The notes below the pieces were generated by a model. That model was not told the DNA's origin, ran no database searches, and was given only the letters and a program-made list of their open reading frames with translations. A stretch of DNA of 64,000 bases from SHLQ01 sp964451305 (lineage in GTDB: Bacteria > Actinomycetota > Acidimicrobiia > Acidimicrobiales > SHLQ01), in NCBI GenBank assembly GCA_964451305.1, contig CAYVHV010000021.1, positions 1 to 64,000 on the forward strand, read 5' to 3'. Numbering within the stretch: the stretch's first letter is position 1; each line of letters opens with the position of its first letter. A program made the position numbers and the translations under genes. This document shows, one piece after another, positions 52,124 to 59,964 of this stretch.

Positions 52124-52178
52124 AGCCGAAGCAACACGGCCTAAGCCGAAGCAACACTGTCCGAAAACGAAAGAATCC
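52124..52178. repeat. 55-base segment, right copy beside gap
   Basis: Copy of 51969-52023. It runs straight into the terminator hairpin. Confidence 0.85.
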
Positions 52179-52220
52179 CCCCGCTGAGACCCGTCGGGCT
52201 CAGCGGGGGGATTCTCTATT
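52173..52220. terminator. bidirectional terminator between MFS and fasciclin genes
   Basis: Perfect 16-bp inverted repeat GAATCCCCCCGCTGAG (52173-52188) / CTCAGCGGGGGGATTC (52199-52214) with a ten-base loop. It is followed by TCTATTTTT on the plus strand and CTTTCGTTTTC on the minus strand. It serves convergent genes. Confidence 0.88.
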
Positions 52221-52227
52221 TTTGGAC

Positions 52228-54462
52228 TTATCCGGTTACTTCGAGTTGTGGGGTTCCAGGAGGCATAAGCACTCCGTCGATGACGTGAATCACACCATTG
52301 CTTCCCTCGAGATCGGTGGTGAGGATCGAAACACCTCCGACGACTCCGTCAGCGACTTCAAGGACCAAGCCGGTCGAGGTCGTGAGCGATGCTCCACCCT
52401 CGAGGTCAGCTGCGGTGAAGGTGCCAGGCACCACGTGGTAGCCAAGAACCGACGCTGCGGCTGCGGCGTCTGTGGTCAACGTGTCGAGGAGCGTTGGATC
52501 GGCAGCAATTGCTGCAGTGGCACCCTCGTCGCTTGGCAAGAACACCGTGAATGGCCCGTCACCCTCGAGCACCTCGGTGAGTCCGAGCGGCCCGAGCACG
52601 CTAACGACCGTTGGCGATGCCCCGGTCGCTACAGCTGCAAGGTTCTGAACCTCAGGCTCTGGAGCAACCGTGGTAGTGGTTTCAGGAGCTTCGGTGGTCG
52701 TCGTTGCTGGAGCCTCGGTCGTGGTCGTGGTGGCCTCGGCCGGCTCTTCTTCGACGACCTCTTCCTCAACGACTTCTTCCTCGGTTTCGACAACGTCGTC
52801 ATCTTCATCGGTTTCTTCGATGACCTCTTCGACCTCGTCACCTGTCGTGGCTTGCTGGTCGACGACATCATCGCCGCCGCTGAACAAGATGGCGGCGAGA
52901 GCGATCAAACCAATGACCGCGAGAAGTGCCAGCAGGATCCACCATGGGAATCCCTTGTCGTCGTCATCGTCGCCTTCGTCGATGACGATGCTGCTCCGGG
53001 TTGCGGTCGCCGCAGATGAGGCTGCGCCGGTGACCTTGCTTGCGCCTCCGGCAAGTGCTCCACCAGCAACGGCGCCTGCGCCAGCAACACCAGCAGCGGC
53101 TTTTCCACTCACACCTCCGACAGCGCCCTTTGCACTATCGCTGGTTCCAAAGACTGCTTCTCGGGTCGCTTCGGTCTGACCCTTTGCTGCGTCGCCGAAT
53201 CCGGCGACCTTGTCCGCAGCACCTGATGCTGCGTCCTTTGCACCGTCACCCATGGATGCGGCAAGACCAGCTGCGCCAGCAAGCCCTGCGGCTCCGGCTG
53301 CAGCAGCCTTACCCGAGATGCCAGAGCCGGTGGCGCTGACATCGACATCGGGAAGTTCGGCGGTGACATCCACGTTCGGAGCACTCACATCGACGTTTGG
53401 AACATCCACGTTCGGAGCGCTCACATCAACGTTTGGAGCGTCGACCTTGGGAACATCAACATTTGGCATCTCGACATTCGGTGCTGAGACGTCAACGTTT
53501 GGGGTGTTGATATCAGGCATATCGCCGGTGAGCGGGTTGGGAACCCCGCCGGCATCGATCGTTGCATCGGCGCTCGGCATATCGACGTCGGGAAGGTCAA
53601 CGTCGCCTGCGACCTTGTCCTTCGCGTTGCGCAACTTGTCACCGAAGCCGCCTGCGAGCCCGGCTGCACCAGCAAGACCGGCGGCACCCGCTGCAGCAGC
53701 GGTGCCCGAGATTCCGGAGCCACCTGCATCGAGGTCGGGCATATCGACGTCGGGCATATCGACGTCGGGAACGTCAACATCTGGAACATCGACATTTGGC
53801 ATGTCAACGTCGGGCAGATCAGCGCTTGGCAGGTCAACGTCGGGAAGGCTCGCGCCTGACTTGATCGCCATGTCGGGAATCTCTGGCATATCGTCGGCGA
53901 CACTTACATCTGGCACGCTGACATCTGGGACGTCAACATCGGGAAGTTCGACGTCGCCCTTACCAGCGATTCCAGATAGGGCATCACGAGCACCGTCGAC
54001 CTTGTCGCCGAGTCCTCCAGCAATGCCCGCAGCGCCTGCGAGACCAGCAGCACCAGCAGCACCAGCAGCAGCTACGGTGCCTGAGATTCCGGAACCGCTC
54101 GAGTCACCCTCGACCGTGGTCGATCCAGAGACCGACCCATCGACGGTGCCGAGTACAGCAGCACGGTTCGCTTCGACTGCGGCAGCGGTGCATGGATGCT
54201 CCGAACCACCTGGCTCGAAGTCCGACGAGACTCCGTCTTTGGAGTGGCGGGGAGCGAGAGTGAATCCTGCCTCCTCAGCCGATGTTGGCGAGTCGAACCA
54301 GATCTCGGCGACGGTCGCACCGTAGTTCTGCGAATCCGGGCGGTGGTACAACATCGATTCGATGTTTCCCTTGATCGGGTAGCACGCTGGCATTTCCCGT
54401 TTGTCCTCAAGCGGCGCGTGCGAACCGGCGCCGTATGGATGCTGTGTTTCATCAATGGCCAT
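52228..54462 (-). CDS. membrane protein with sunset-like domain, PDVD repeats and extracellular fasciclin domain
   Basis: 744 aa from the ATG at 54462 (GAGAGGGG upstream). Residues 27-72 (CYPIKGNIESMLYH...AEIWFDS...AGF) match the 'sunset' domain pattern. Three modules of GSGISG plus an Ala/Gly helix (about 123-150, 248-272, 379-402) alternate with stretches of pentapeptide-like repeats PDVD(V/M/L), PNVDVSA (about 173-245, 289-300, 316-376). A TM helix follows (506-528), then an acidic run, a TTTEAP linker (577-600) and a C-terminal fasciclin domain (about 606-740: FTVFLPSDEGATA, YHVVPGTFTAADL, VIHVIDGVLMPP). The N-part would be cytoplasmic and the fasciclin (adhesion) domain outside. Confidence 0.82.
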   Translation of the reverse strand: MAIDETQHPYGAGSHAPLEDKREMPACYPIKGNIESMLYHRPDSQNYGATVAEIWFDSPTSAEEAGFTLAPRHSKDGVSSDFEPGGSEHPCTAAAVEANRAAVLGTVDGSVSGSTTVEGDSSGSGISGTVAAAGAAGAAGLAGAAGIAGGLGDKVDGARDALSGIAGKGDVELPDVDVPDVSVPDVSVADDMPEIPDMAIKSGASLPDVDLPSADLPDVDMPNVDVPDVDVPDVDMPDVDMPDLDAGGSGISGTAAAAGAAGLAGAAGLAGGFGDKLRNAKDKVAGDVDLPDVDMPSADATIDAGGVPNPLTGDMPDINTPNVDVSAPNVEMPNVDVPKVDAPNVDVSAPNVDVPNVDVSAPNVDVTAELPDVDVSATGSGISGKAAAAGAAGLAGAAGLAASMGDGAKDAASGAADKVAGFGDAAKGQTEATREAVFGTSDSAKGAVGGVSGKAAAGVAGAGAVAGGALAGGASKVTGAASSAATATRSSIVIDEGDDDDDKGFPWWILLALLAVIGLIALAAILFSGGDDVVDQQATTGDEVEEVIEETDEDDDVVETEEEVVEEEVVEEEPAEATTTTTEAPATTTTEAPETTTTVAPEPEVQNLAAVATGASPTVVSVLGPLGLTEVLEGDGPFTVFLPSDEGATAAIAADPTLLDTLTTDAAAAASVLGYHVVPGTFTAADLEGGASLTTSTGLVLEVADGVVGGVSILTTDLEGSNGVIHVIDGVLMPPGTPQLEVTG

Positions 54463-54677
54463 TCGTGGCCCCTCTCTCAAATTCCCGACGTAAGTCTAGG
54501 CGTCACTATCGGCCGCGTTTATGACTTTTGGAATCGTCCGACGCTGAACTGAAACATTCCACTTAGAAAACACACACAACACGGTAGTTGTATGCGATTT
54601 ACCCACTTTGGGTGGCGTGTCAATCAGTACTCGTTCCGCTGCATTACATCCGCGTACGTCGCCTACGATATTGCTTC

Positions 54678-55214
54678 ATGACACGTGTCGATTCAGGACT
54701 CCTCGCTCTTCTGGGCGTCCTCATCGCGCACGAGGTTGCGTACCTCTCCTCATCCGCGGTGGGATACGAGACATCGATCGCCCATGGCCATCTGAAAGCA
54801 GCGTGGCTGGTCGGCTCTGTTGGCCTCCTCGCCCTGTTGTCCCGCGCGATCATCACGAGCCTGCGCCGCCGCAATCATGATGGCGGAAACGTGTTGCATC
54901 TCGCTGGCTCGATCGCCGGCGGATACTTCCTCATGGAGCAGTTCGAACGAGCCCTCGACGGATACGGCGCCTTCGAGCTCTTCGCTGAACCAGTGTTCTG
55001 GTTTGGTCTCGCTGCGGCACCACTGGTTGCGGCTGTCCTGTCGTGGTCTCTGCGCTCGGTCGAAGAAGCCGTTACTCGCTTTGTCAACCACCTCCCAACC
55101 GAAGAACAGCACCTTCGCGAACTCGTGTGTTCGCTCGGATTCACTTCGATATCCCCACTACCAAGCCCTGCCCTTTCATCGGTGGTGCGCCGAAGAGGCC
55201 CACCTCAGAGCTGA
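54678..55214 (+). CDS. hypothetical integral membrane protein
   Basis: 178 aa from ATG 54678 (30 further residues possible upstream but unlikely). About four TM helices (around 7-25, 45-62, 75-90, 118-138), N-terminal LIAHEVAYLSSS, and a polar C-terminus. Family not recognised. TACGAT lies eight bases before the ATG. The divergent 215-base gap before it shows nothing else definite. Confidence 0.6.
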   Translation: MTRVDSGLLALLGVLIAHEVAYLSSSAVGYETSIAHGHLKAAWLVGSVGLLALLSRAIITSLRRRNHDGGNVLHLAGSIAGGYFLMEQFERALDGYGAFELFAEPVFWFGLAAAPLVAAVLSWSLRSVEEAVTRFVNHLPTEEQHLRELVCSLGFTSISPLPSPALSSVVRRRGPPQS

Positions 55215-55317
55215 ACGTCCCATGTCAGGTTCTCTTCGTTTTCCGGCGCCCGGCGCGCGGAACGAACTGAACAACACGTGCACGAACTCTGAAAAACCGA
55301 ATGAAAGGACCACTCGA

Positions 55318-56366
55318 ATGTGGAACACAACTCTGGTACGCCTCTTTGGCGTACTCCTCGCGGCAGCGCTGATCGCTGCTGCGTGTGGAAGCACTGAAAC
55401 AGCCACGGCGGCCGAGGCCAACGGCACTGCGACCGAGGTAGCCGAAGGCGACGCTATCGAAGATGCTGCCATGGAAGACATGGCAGATATGGAAGACACG
55501 GACCACGATGATGCTGACCACGACAATGGTGAGCACGNNNNNNNNNNNNNNNNNNNNNNNNNNNNNNNNNNNNNNNNNNNNNNNNNNNNNNNNNNNNNNN
55601 NNNNNNNNNNNNNNNNNNNNNNNNNNNNNNNNNNNNNCACGACAATGGTGAGCACGGCGGTGGTGAGCACGGTGATGGCGAACATGGCGAGGGGGAAGCC
55701 GACGGTCATTCGCACGCGCATGGAGACGAACTCCTCGAGGTCGATGCTGCGCTGCCGATCCCAGGCCTTGCGATCGACATCACCGAAACCTCGGTTCCCG
55801 GAACGTTTGCCCTCGCTGTCGCCCTCGAGAACTTCACCATCACCCCCGAGAACATCGACGCCGACCCCATCGACAATGAGGGACACCTTCACCTCTACCT
55901 CGATGGCGAACGAGTCACTCGATTTACCGACCTTGAGATCGAGGTCGACGTCCCCGATGGGGAGCATCTCGTCGAGGTCGAGCTCAGCGCGAACAACCAC
56001 TCGGCGTACAGCCTTGACGGGGAGCCGATTCGCGCTGGTGTCACCGTCACAGGTTCCGGCGACACCCCCGAGCCAGAACCGACACCAGAGGCGAGCGAGG
56101 CAGACGCCGTGTTGACCGCAACGTTTGCCAATGGCTCGGTCGAGCTCGACGGCCCGGACCGACTCGAAGCCTCCCAAGGCGATGTGGTCATGATCATGAT
56201 CTCGTCGGACGCAGCGGACGAAGTCCACGTGCACGGATACGACATCTTTGCCGATGTCTCGCCCGACACTGACGCCATGATTCTGTTCACCGCAGACATC
56301 CAGGGTCGCTTCGAGATCGAGTTCGAGCAATCCGGCCAGTTCATTGCTGAGCTGGTCATCTCGTAG
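55318..56366 (+). CDS. His/Asp-rich metal-binding lipoprotein with cupredoxin-like C-terminus (interrupted by gap)
   Basis: AAAGGA ribosome binding site, then signal peptide with lipobox LIAAAC. A Glu/Asp/His-rich region (EDTDHDDADHDNGEH) runs into a 100-N gap and resumes as HDNGEHGGGEHGDGEHGEGEADGHSHAHGD. After it come two beta domains: one with GHLHLYLDGERV, and a cupredoxin-like one with VHVHGYDIFADVSPD and GRFEIEFEQSGQFIAELVIS. The frame shifts across the nominal gap but is restored if the 19-base overlap of the gap edges is collapsed, so the gene is probably intact. It likely binds copper or zinc outside the cell. The polytopic gene follows 21 bases later. Confidence 0.72.
55538..55637. 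other. assembly gap (100 N) inside the His-rich lipoprotein gene
   Basis: Exactly 100 N. The 19 bases before it (55519-55537) equal the 19 after it (55638-55656). Confidence 0.98.
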
Positions 56367-56387
56367 CGACGTCGAGCACCTCAGAAA

Positions 56388-57734
56388 ATGATTGCACCAC
56401 AACTGCCGGGGAATATCTCCGAGTGGATTTTCGCGCACGGTATTGGTTCGCGAGGAACGCTACCGCTGCCGCTCTGGCAATTCAGCTGGGCCGCGATCGC
56501 CGCTCTCGTCTTGTCCTTTGCTGGACTCGGGGCATTGTGGAAGACGCCAAAGTTGAGCGTCAGCTCGACCGGGACCGTCATCTCGGGCTCGCCGGTTCTC
56601 GTGAAAGCGGGAACCGGCGTTGCCCGCGTGGTCGGGATGGCACTCTTTCTGCTCACGACCGCCGCTGCTCTCTTCGGTACCGACATCGGTGGCGAGTCGG
56701 TCAACCTGGCGCCGGTCACGATCTATGTGATCTTGTGGGTCGCTATTCCGGTGGCGTCTGCCCTCGTTGGCGATATTTGGAAGGCGCTCAATCCGTTCAA
56801 CACCATCGGGCTCCTCTTTCCAGAGGGCGATGCCGACGATGCTCCGAAACACCAATGGGTGGCCGTCGCGCTCATGTTTGGCTTCCTGTTCCTCGAGCTC
56901 GCGCATCCGAGCGGTGACAGCCCTCGGATCCTCGGCTGGTCGATCCTCGTCTATTCGGTCGTGATGATCGCCGGCATGGTTCGCTACGGACGTATCTGGC
57001 TGGACCGAGCCGATGCCTTCGGCATCGCGTTCACGATGATCGCTGCGATCGCGCCAGTCTGGGTCGACGACGACAGCAACCTCCGGCTTCGTCTGCCCCT
57101 GTCGGGACTGTCGACGATCGAAGTTCGCCCCGGCACGATGATGTTGATCCTCACGATCCTCGGCGGGACCTCATTCGACGGTTTCAGCGAGAGCCCTATC
57201 TACACCGACATCATCGGTCGTCCGAACGGGTGGAGCGCCGTGCCGGCACTCACCATTGGCCTGATCGCCATGATCCTGATCGCTGCAGTCCTCTACTGGA
57301 CTGGTTCCCGAGCAACGGCCAAGGTCACCGGCATCTCCCAAGAAGAAGCGGCCGATGTCTTTGCGCCGTCGCTGGTTCCCATCGTTTGGGCGTACGCCGT
57401 TGCCCACTATGCACAACTACTCGTCGATCAAACCCAGAGCTTTGTGTTTCGATTGTCGAACCCGTTCGGCAACTTCAACGCCCAAGGCGAGCCAACCACC
57501 GACTGGTTCGGGAACGCCGCCGGGGTGGTCGACCTGAACCTGATCGACGTCGACTTTGTGTCATGGATACAAGCACTATCGATCGTGATCGGACACGTGC
57601 TCGCGGTCATGTACGCACACGACCTCGCGATCACACGATTCGATCACGCCAGAGCGGCCAAGAGTCAACAGACCATGCTGTTCGTGATGGTGCTCTACTC
57701 CGTCGCTGGGCTCTGGCTTCTCTTCGCTGCCTAG
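56388..57734 (+). CDS. polytopic membrane protein, function unknown
   Basis: 448 aa with about ten to twelve TM helices and few charged loops. Polar conserved-looking elements inside or near helices: GDIWKALNPFNTIG, YGRIWLDRADAFG, GGTSFDGFSESPIY, AHYAQLLVDQTQSF. Homologues in actinobacteria are, as I recall, sometimes labelled fenitrothion hydrolase (FedB), a name that probably does not reflect the native role. Starting 21 bases after the metal-binding lipoprotein, it may form a membrane complex with it. Confidence 0.7.
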   Translation: MIAPQLPGNISEWIFAHGIGSRGTLPLPLWQFSWAAIAALVLSFAGLGALWKTPKLSVSSTGTVISGSPVLVKAGTGVARVVGMALFLLTTAAALFGTDIGGESVNLAPVTIYVILWVAIPVASALVGDIWKALNPFNTIGLLFPEGDADDAPKHQWVAVALMFGFLFLELAHPSGDSPRILGWSILVYSVVMIAGMVRYGRIWLDRADAFGIAFTMIAAIAPVWVDDDSNLRLRLPLSGLSTIEVRPGTMMLILTILGGTSFDGFSESPIYTDIIGRPNGWSAVPALTIGLIAMILIAAVLYWTGSRATAKVTGISQEEAADVFAPSLVPIVWAYAVAHYAQLLVDQTQSFVFRLSNPFGNFNAQGEPTTDWFGNAAGVVDLNLIDVDFVSWIQALSIVIGHVLAVMYAHDLAITRFDHARAAKSQQTMLFVMVLYSVAGLWLLFAA

Positions 57735-57737
57735 CGA

Positions 57738-58709
57738 CTAAATCGTTCGTCCGGCCGTGGTGTTGGTTCCCGACGACGCGACCTTGTCTTTCGGAGCGAG
57801 CAACTTGTCGGTGAGGTGCGCTTCGACATTGACCGGTTCGTACCGTGCGGGCCGATCGGCGGTGACAAATGCGGGAAGCACCGAGATCTCTACATCGAGG
57901 TCTGGATAGTGGAAGAAGGCAAAGGAACGGCGAACCGGCGCTCCGCCGCGATTCATCGGCACGACCCGATGAAGCGTCGATGGCCACTCATCGTTCGTGA
58001 GAACCGCCAACATGTCGCCGACGTTGAGGAGTAACGCACCCGGCTCGGGAATGACGTCCACCCATTCACCATCGGGCCCGACGATCTGCAAGCCAGGCAC
58101 TGGATCTGCATCGAGAAACGTGAACGACGAGTAGTCGGTGTGGGCGCCCATTCGTTGCTGACCGTCAACAGCATCCTCAGTGCCATCGGGGCCAGGCTCG
58201 TACCGAATGCTCGCAATCGAGTCGGGGCCATGCCCGGAGCGTTCACGAAGCCACGGTGCACCGATGAGCCCACCGATGATCTCGTCGAGACGGCTAGCCA
58301 GGGTCGACATTGCACTGAAATAGTCGAGCGCAGCGATCGAATACCCCGGGATAGCTTCGTCAGGCCATGGTGTCGACTTCAACAGCGGACTCGATACCGG
58401 CGGTTCGGGAGCCGAGTTGAAACACTCGAACAAATCCGGCGGGGACTCTTCGCCAAGGCTGTAGCTCAACGCTTCGCTCCCCTTTGCCCGGTAGCCGCGG
58501 TTGGCCGCGAGGTCCGGATGAGCAAAAGAGCTCTTCGTCTCCGCATCGAGCGCAAAGAACGACGCCGATGCATCGATCATGGCGGTCCGGACGTCAGGGT
58601 CGACCCCGTGCCCGACGAGCTGTACAAAGCCGGTAGCTCGAAGCGCACGTTCCAGGTCGGCCGCTGCGGTCGGTAGTGAGAGGTCGACCGTGTCGATCGT
58701 GAGAGTCAT
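57738..58709 (-). CDS. 2-oxoglutarate/Fe(II) oxygenase, isopenicillin N synthase-like
   Basis: 323 aa. N-terminal DIOX_N-like part (LERALRATGFVQLVGHGVDPD, NRGYRAKGSEA) and C-terminal 2OG-Fe(II) domain. Iron ligands are HTDYSS (His, Asp) and TLHRVV (His), with the 2-oxoglutarate Arg in VRRSFAFFHYP. Substrate unknown; no biosynthetic cluster around it. TAAGAT stands six bases before the ATG. Divergent from the lipoprotein gene at 58799. Confidence 0.85.
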   Translation of the reverse strand: MTLTIDTVDLSLPTAAADLERALRATGFVQLVGHGVDPDVRTAMIDASASFFALDAETKSSFAHPDLAANRGYRAKGSEALSYSLGEESPPDLFECFNSAPEPPVSSPLLKSTPWPDEAIPGYSIAALDYFSAMSTLASRLDEIIGGLIGAPWLRERSGHGPDSIASIRYEPGPDGTEDAVDGQQRMGAHTDYSSFTFLDADPVPGLQIVGPDGEWVDVIPEPGALLLNVGDMLAVLTNDEWPSTLHRVVPMNRGGAPVRRSFAFFHYPDLDVEISVLPAFVTADRPARYEPVNVEAHLTDKLLAPKDKVASSGTNTTAGRTI

Positions 58710-58721
58710 GGGTGCATCTTA
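58710..58721 (-). promoter_or_regulatory. -10 element of the oxygenase gene (leaderless)
   Basis: Minus strand TAAGAT (58721-58716), six bases GCACCC, then ATG at 58709. Confidence 0.5.
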
Positions 58722-58786
58722 GGAGGTGCTCGGATGAGGAGTTCGGTTGGGGAGCACTCCCCAACGGTGCGATCGAAGCGCTTCTA

Positions 58787-58798
58787 TACCGTGAAGGA
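58787..58798 (+). promoter_or_regulatory. -10 element and possible RBS of the lipoprotein gene
   Basis: TACCGT (58787-58792), GAAGGA, then ATG at 58799. It supports this ATG over one 29 codons upstream, which would lie in the oxygenase promoter. Confidence 0.45.
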
Positions 58799-59812
58799 AT
58801 GGCACCGTACGCGATCAATCGAGACACGCTCGCCCATGACATTCGCTCCATCTCTGTCATCGTTGGATTCGCGCTCATCTTGGCGAGCTGCGGGTGGCAA
58901 CAATTGTCCGAATCTGCAGCCGGCGCGTCGACCGGGGCGGGCGAGACAGCAGCTGTTGAGGTTGTCGGAACTGCGCCACAAACGCTCCCCACTACTACCG
59001 TGCCCGCAACGACGACCGTACCGACGAGCACGACCACCACAACGGCGCCGGCAGCAACAACCGTGCCAGCAACAACAACGGTGCCGACGAGCACGGCGAC
59101 CACGTCCCCTATTCCAACCCTCGCTAGCGACGCAGTCTCCCTTCCGGGGATGGCGTCGGTTTGGACCGGATGGGTCGGTAGCGACTTCGATCGTGCGCCG
59201 GTCTCTATCCAGCTCGCTGAGCAGCGAGGCAACGTGCGCGGAGAGATCTCCTACACCAATACCGGCGAAACGACGATGCTGGCCGGAAGCCGCCTGGCAT
59301 CCGGCTTCTTCGTGCACGAGTTCGACGCCAGCGGCAACGCTCTATCGACCATGTCGGTCGGGGCGATCGATCGTGGGGTGATGACCGACATCACTTGGGA
59401 ACGTGGCCGTGTCGAAGTCGAACTCTCCGACAGTGTCGATGCCTCTCGTATGTTCGTACCTGTCGTGTCGCCCGGGCGCTTCGACTACGCCTTTAGCCCG
59501 TTCGACGGGGACCGGTGCTGTGGCCCAACGGGCACGCTCAGCATCCATGACGTGACGGCGTCCTCGGTCACCGTCTCCATCGACACGGTGACGAGCGCTC
59601 CCGCCCGCAACATCGCGACGATCGGCCCGCTGGCACTTCCCCTCGACGGAAACATCGCCCGGTTCGAAGAACGAAATGATTGGCTCGACTGTGCCTTTGA
59701 GGTCATCGTCTTTAGCGATTTCATCTTCGTTGAGCATGTCGATGAACGCTTCGATTGTGGGTTTGGCGTGAACGCTTCGGTCGAAGGGATCTACGCGGCG
59801 GTGTCGTCGTAG
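58799..59812 (+). CDS. lipoprotein with Thr-rich linker, function unknown
   Basis: 337 aa. Lipobox LILASCGW after a 30-residue signal, then a Thr/Pro/Ala linker with repeated TTTVPATTT units (about 60-105), then a beta-rich domain of some 230 residues with two Cys pairs (DRCCGPTGTL, DCAFEVI...DCGFGV). Opening words SVWTGWVGSDFDRAPVSIQLAEQRGNVRGEISYTN suggest a lipocalin-like or binding domain. No family recognised. Confidence 0.7.
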   Translation: MAPYAINRDTLAHDIRSISVIVGFALILASCGWQQLSESAAGASTGAGETAAVEVVGTAPQTLPTTTVPATTTVPTSTTTTTAPAATTVPATTTVPTSTATTSPIPTLASDAVSLPGMASVWTGWVGSDFDRAPVSIQLAEQRGNVRGEISYTNTGETTMLAGSRLASGFFVHEFDASGNALSTMSVGAIDRGVMTDITWERGRVEVELSDSVDASRMFVPVVSPGRFDYAFSPFDGDRCCGPTGTLSIHDVTASSVTVSIDTVTSAPARNIATIGPLALPLDGNIARFEERNDWLDCAFEVIVFSDFIFVEHVDERFDCGFGVNASVEGIYAAVSS

Positions 59813-59964
59813 TCCCTGCATCATCGACCCCGATTCATTCAGAGCTGCATCGCTACGTATACCGGGATCGGGTGCGAGGGTGACCAGTGACCACCTCGCC
59901 CCAAACGTGCCCCGACGGCATTACGAACTAGAGTGAACTGTTCGCCACTTGTGAAAGTCCAACC

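Noticed and set aside
51969..52178. True 55-bp duplication or insertion-sequence ends
   Set aside because: The two copies lie exactly at contig ends beside a fixed 100-N gap; an assembly overlap explains them better.
53210..54325. 371-codon plus-strand frame rich in SGTSTFG repeats
   Set aside because: Mirror of the PDVD/PNVD repeat coding sequence of the fasciclin protein; no start signals or domain.
58712..58798. N-terminal extension of the lipoprotein to 58712
   Set aside because: It overlaps the divergent oxygenase promoter and precedes a clear TACCGT-GAAGGA-ATG start followed by a normal lipoprotein signal.
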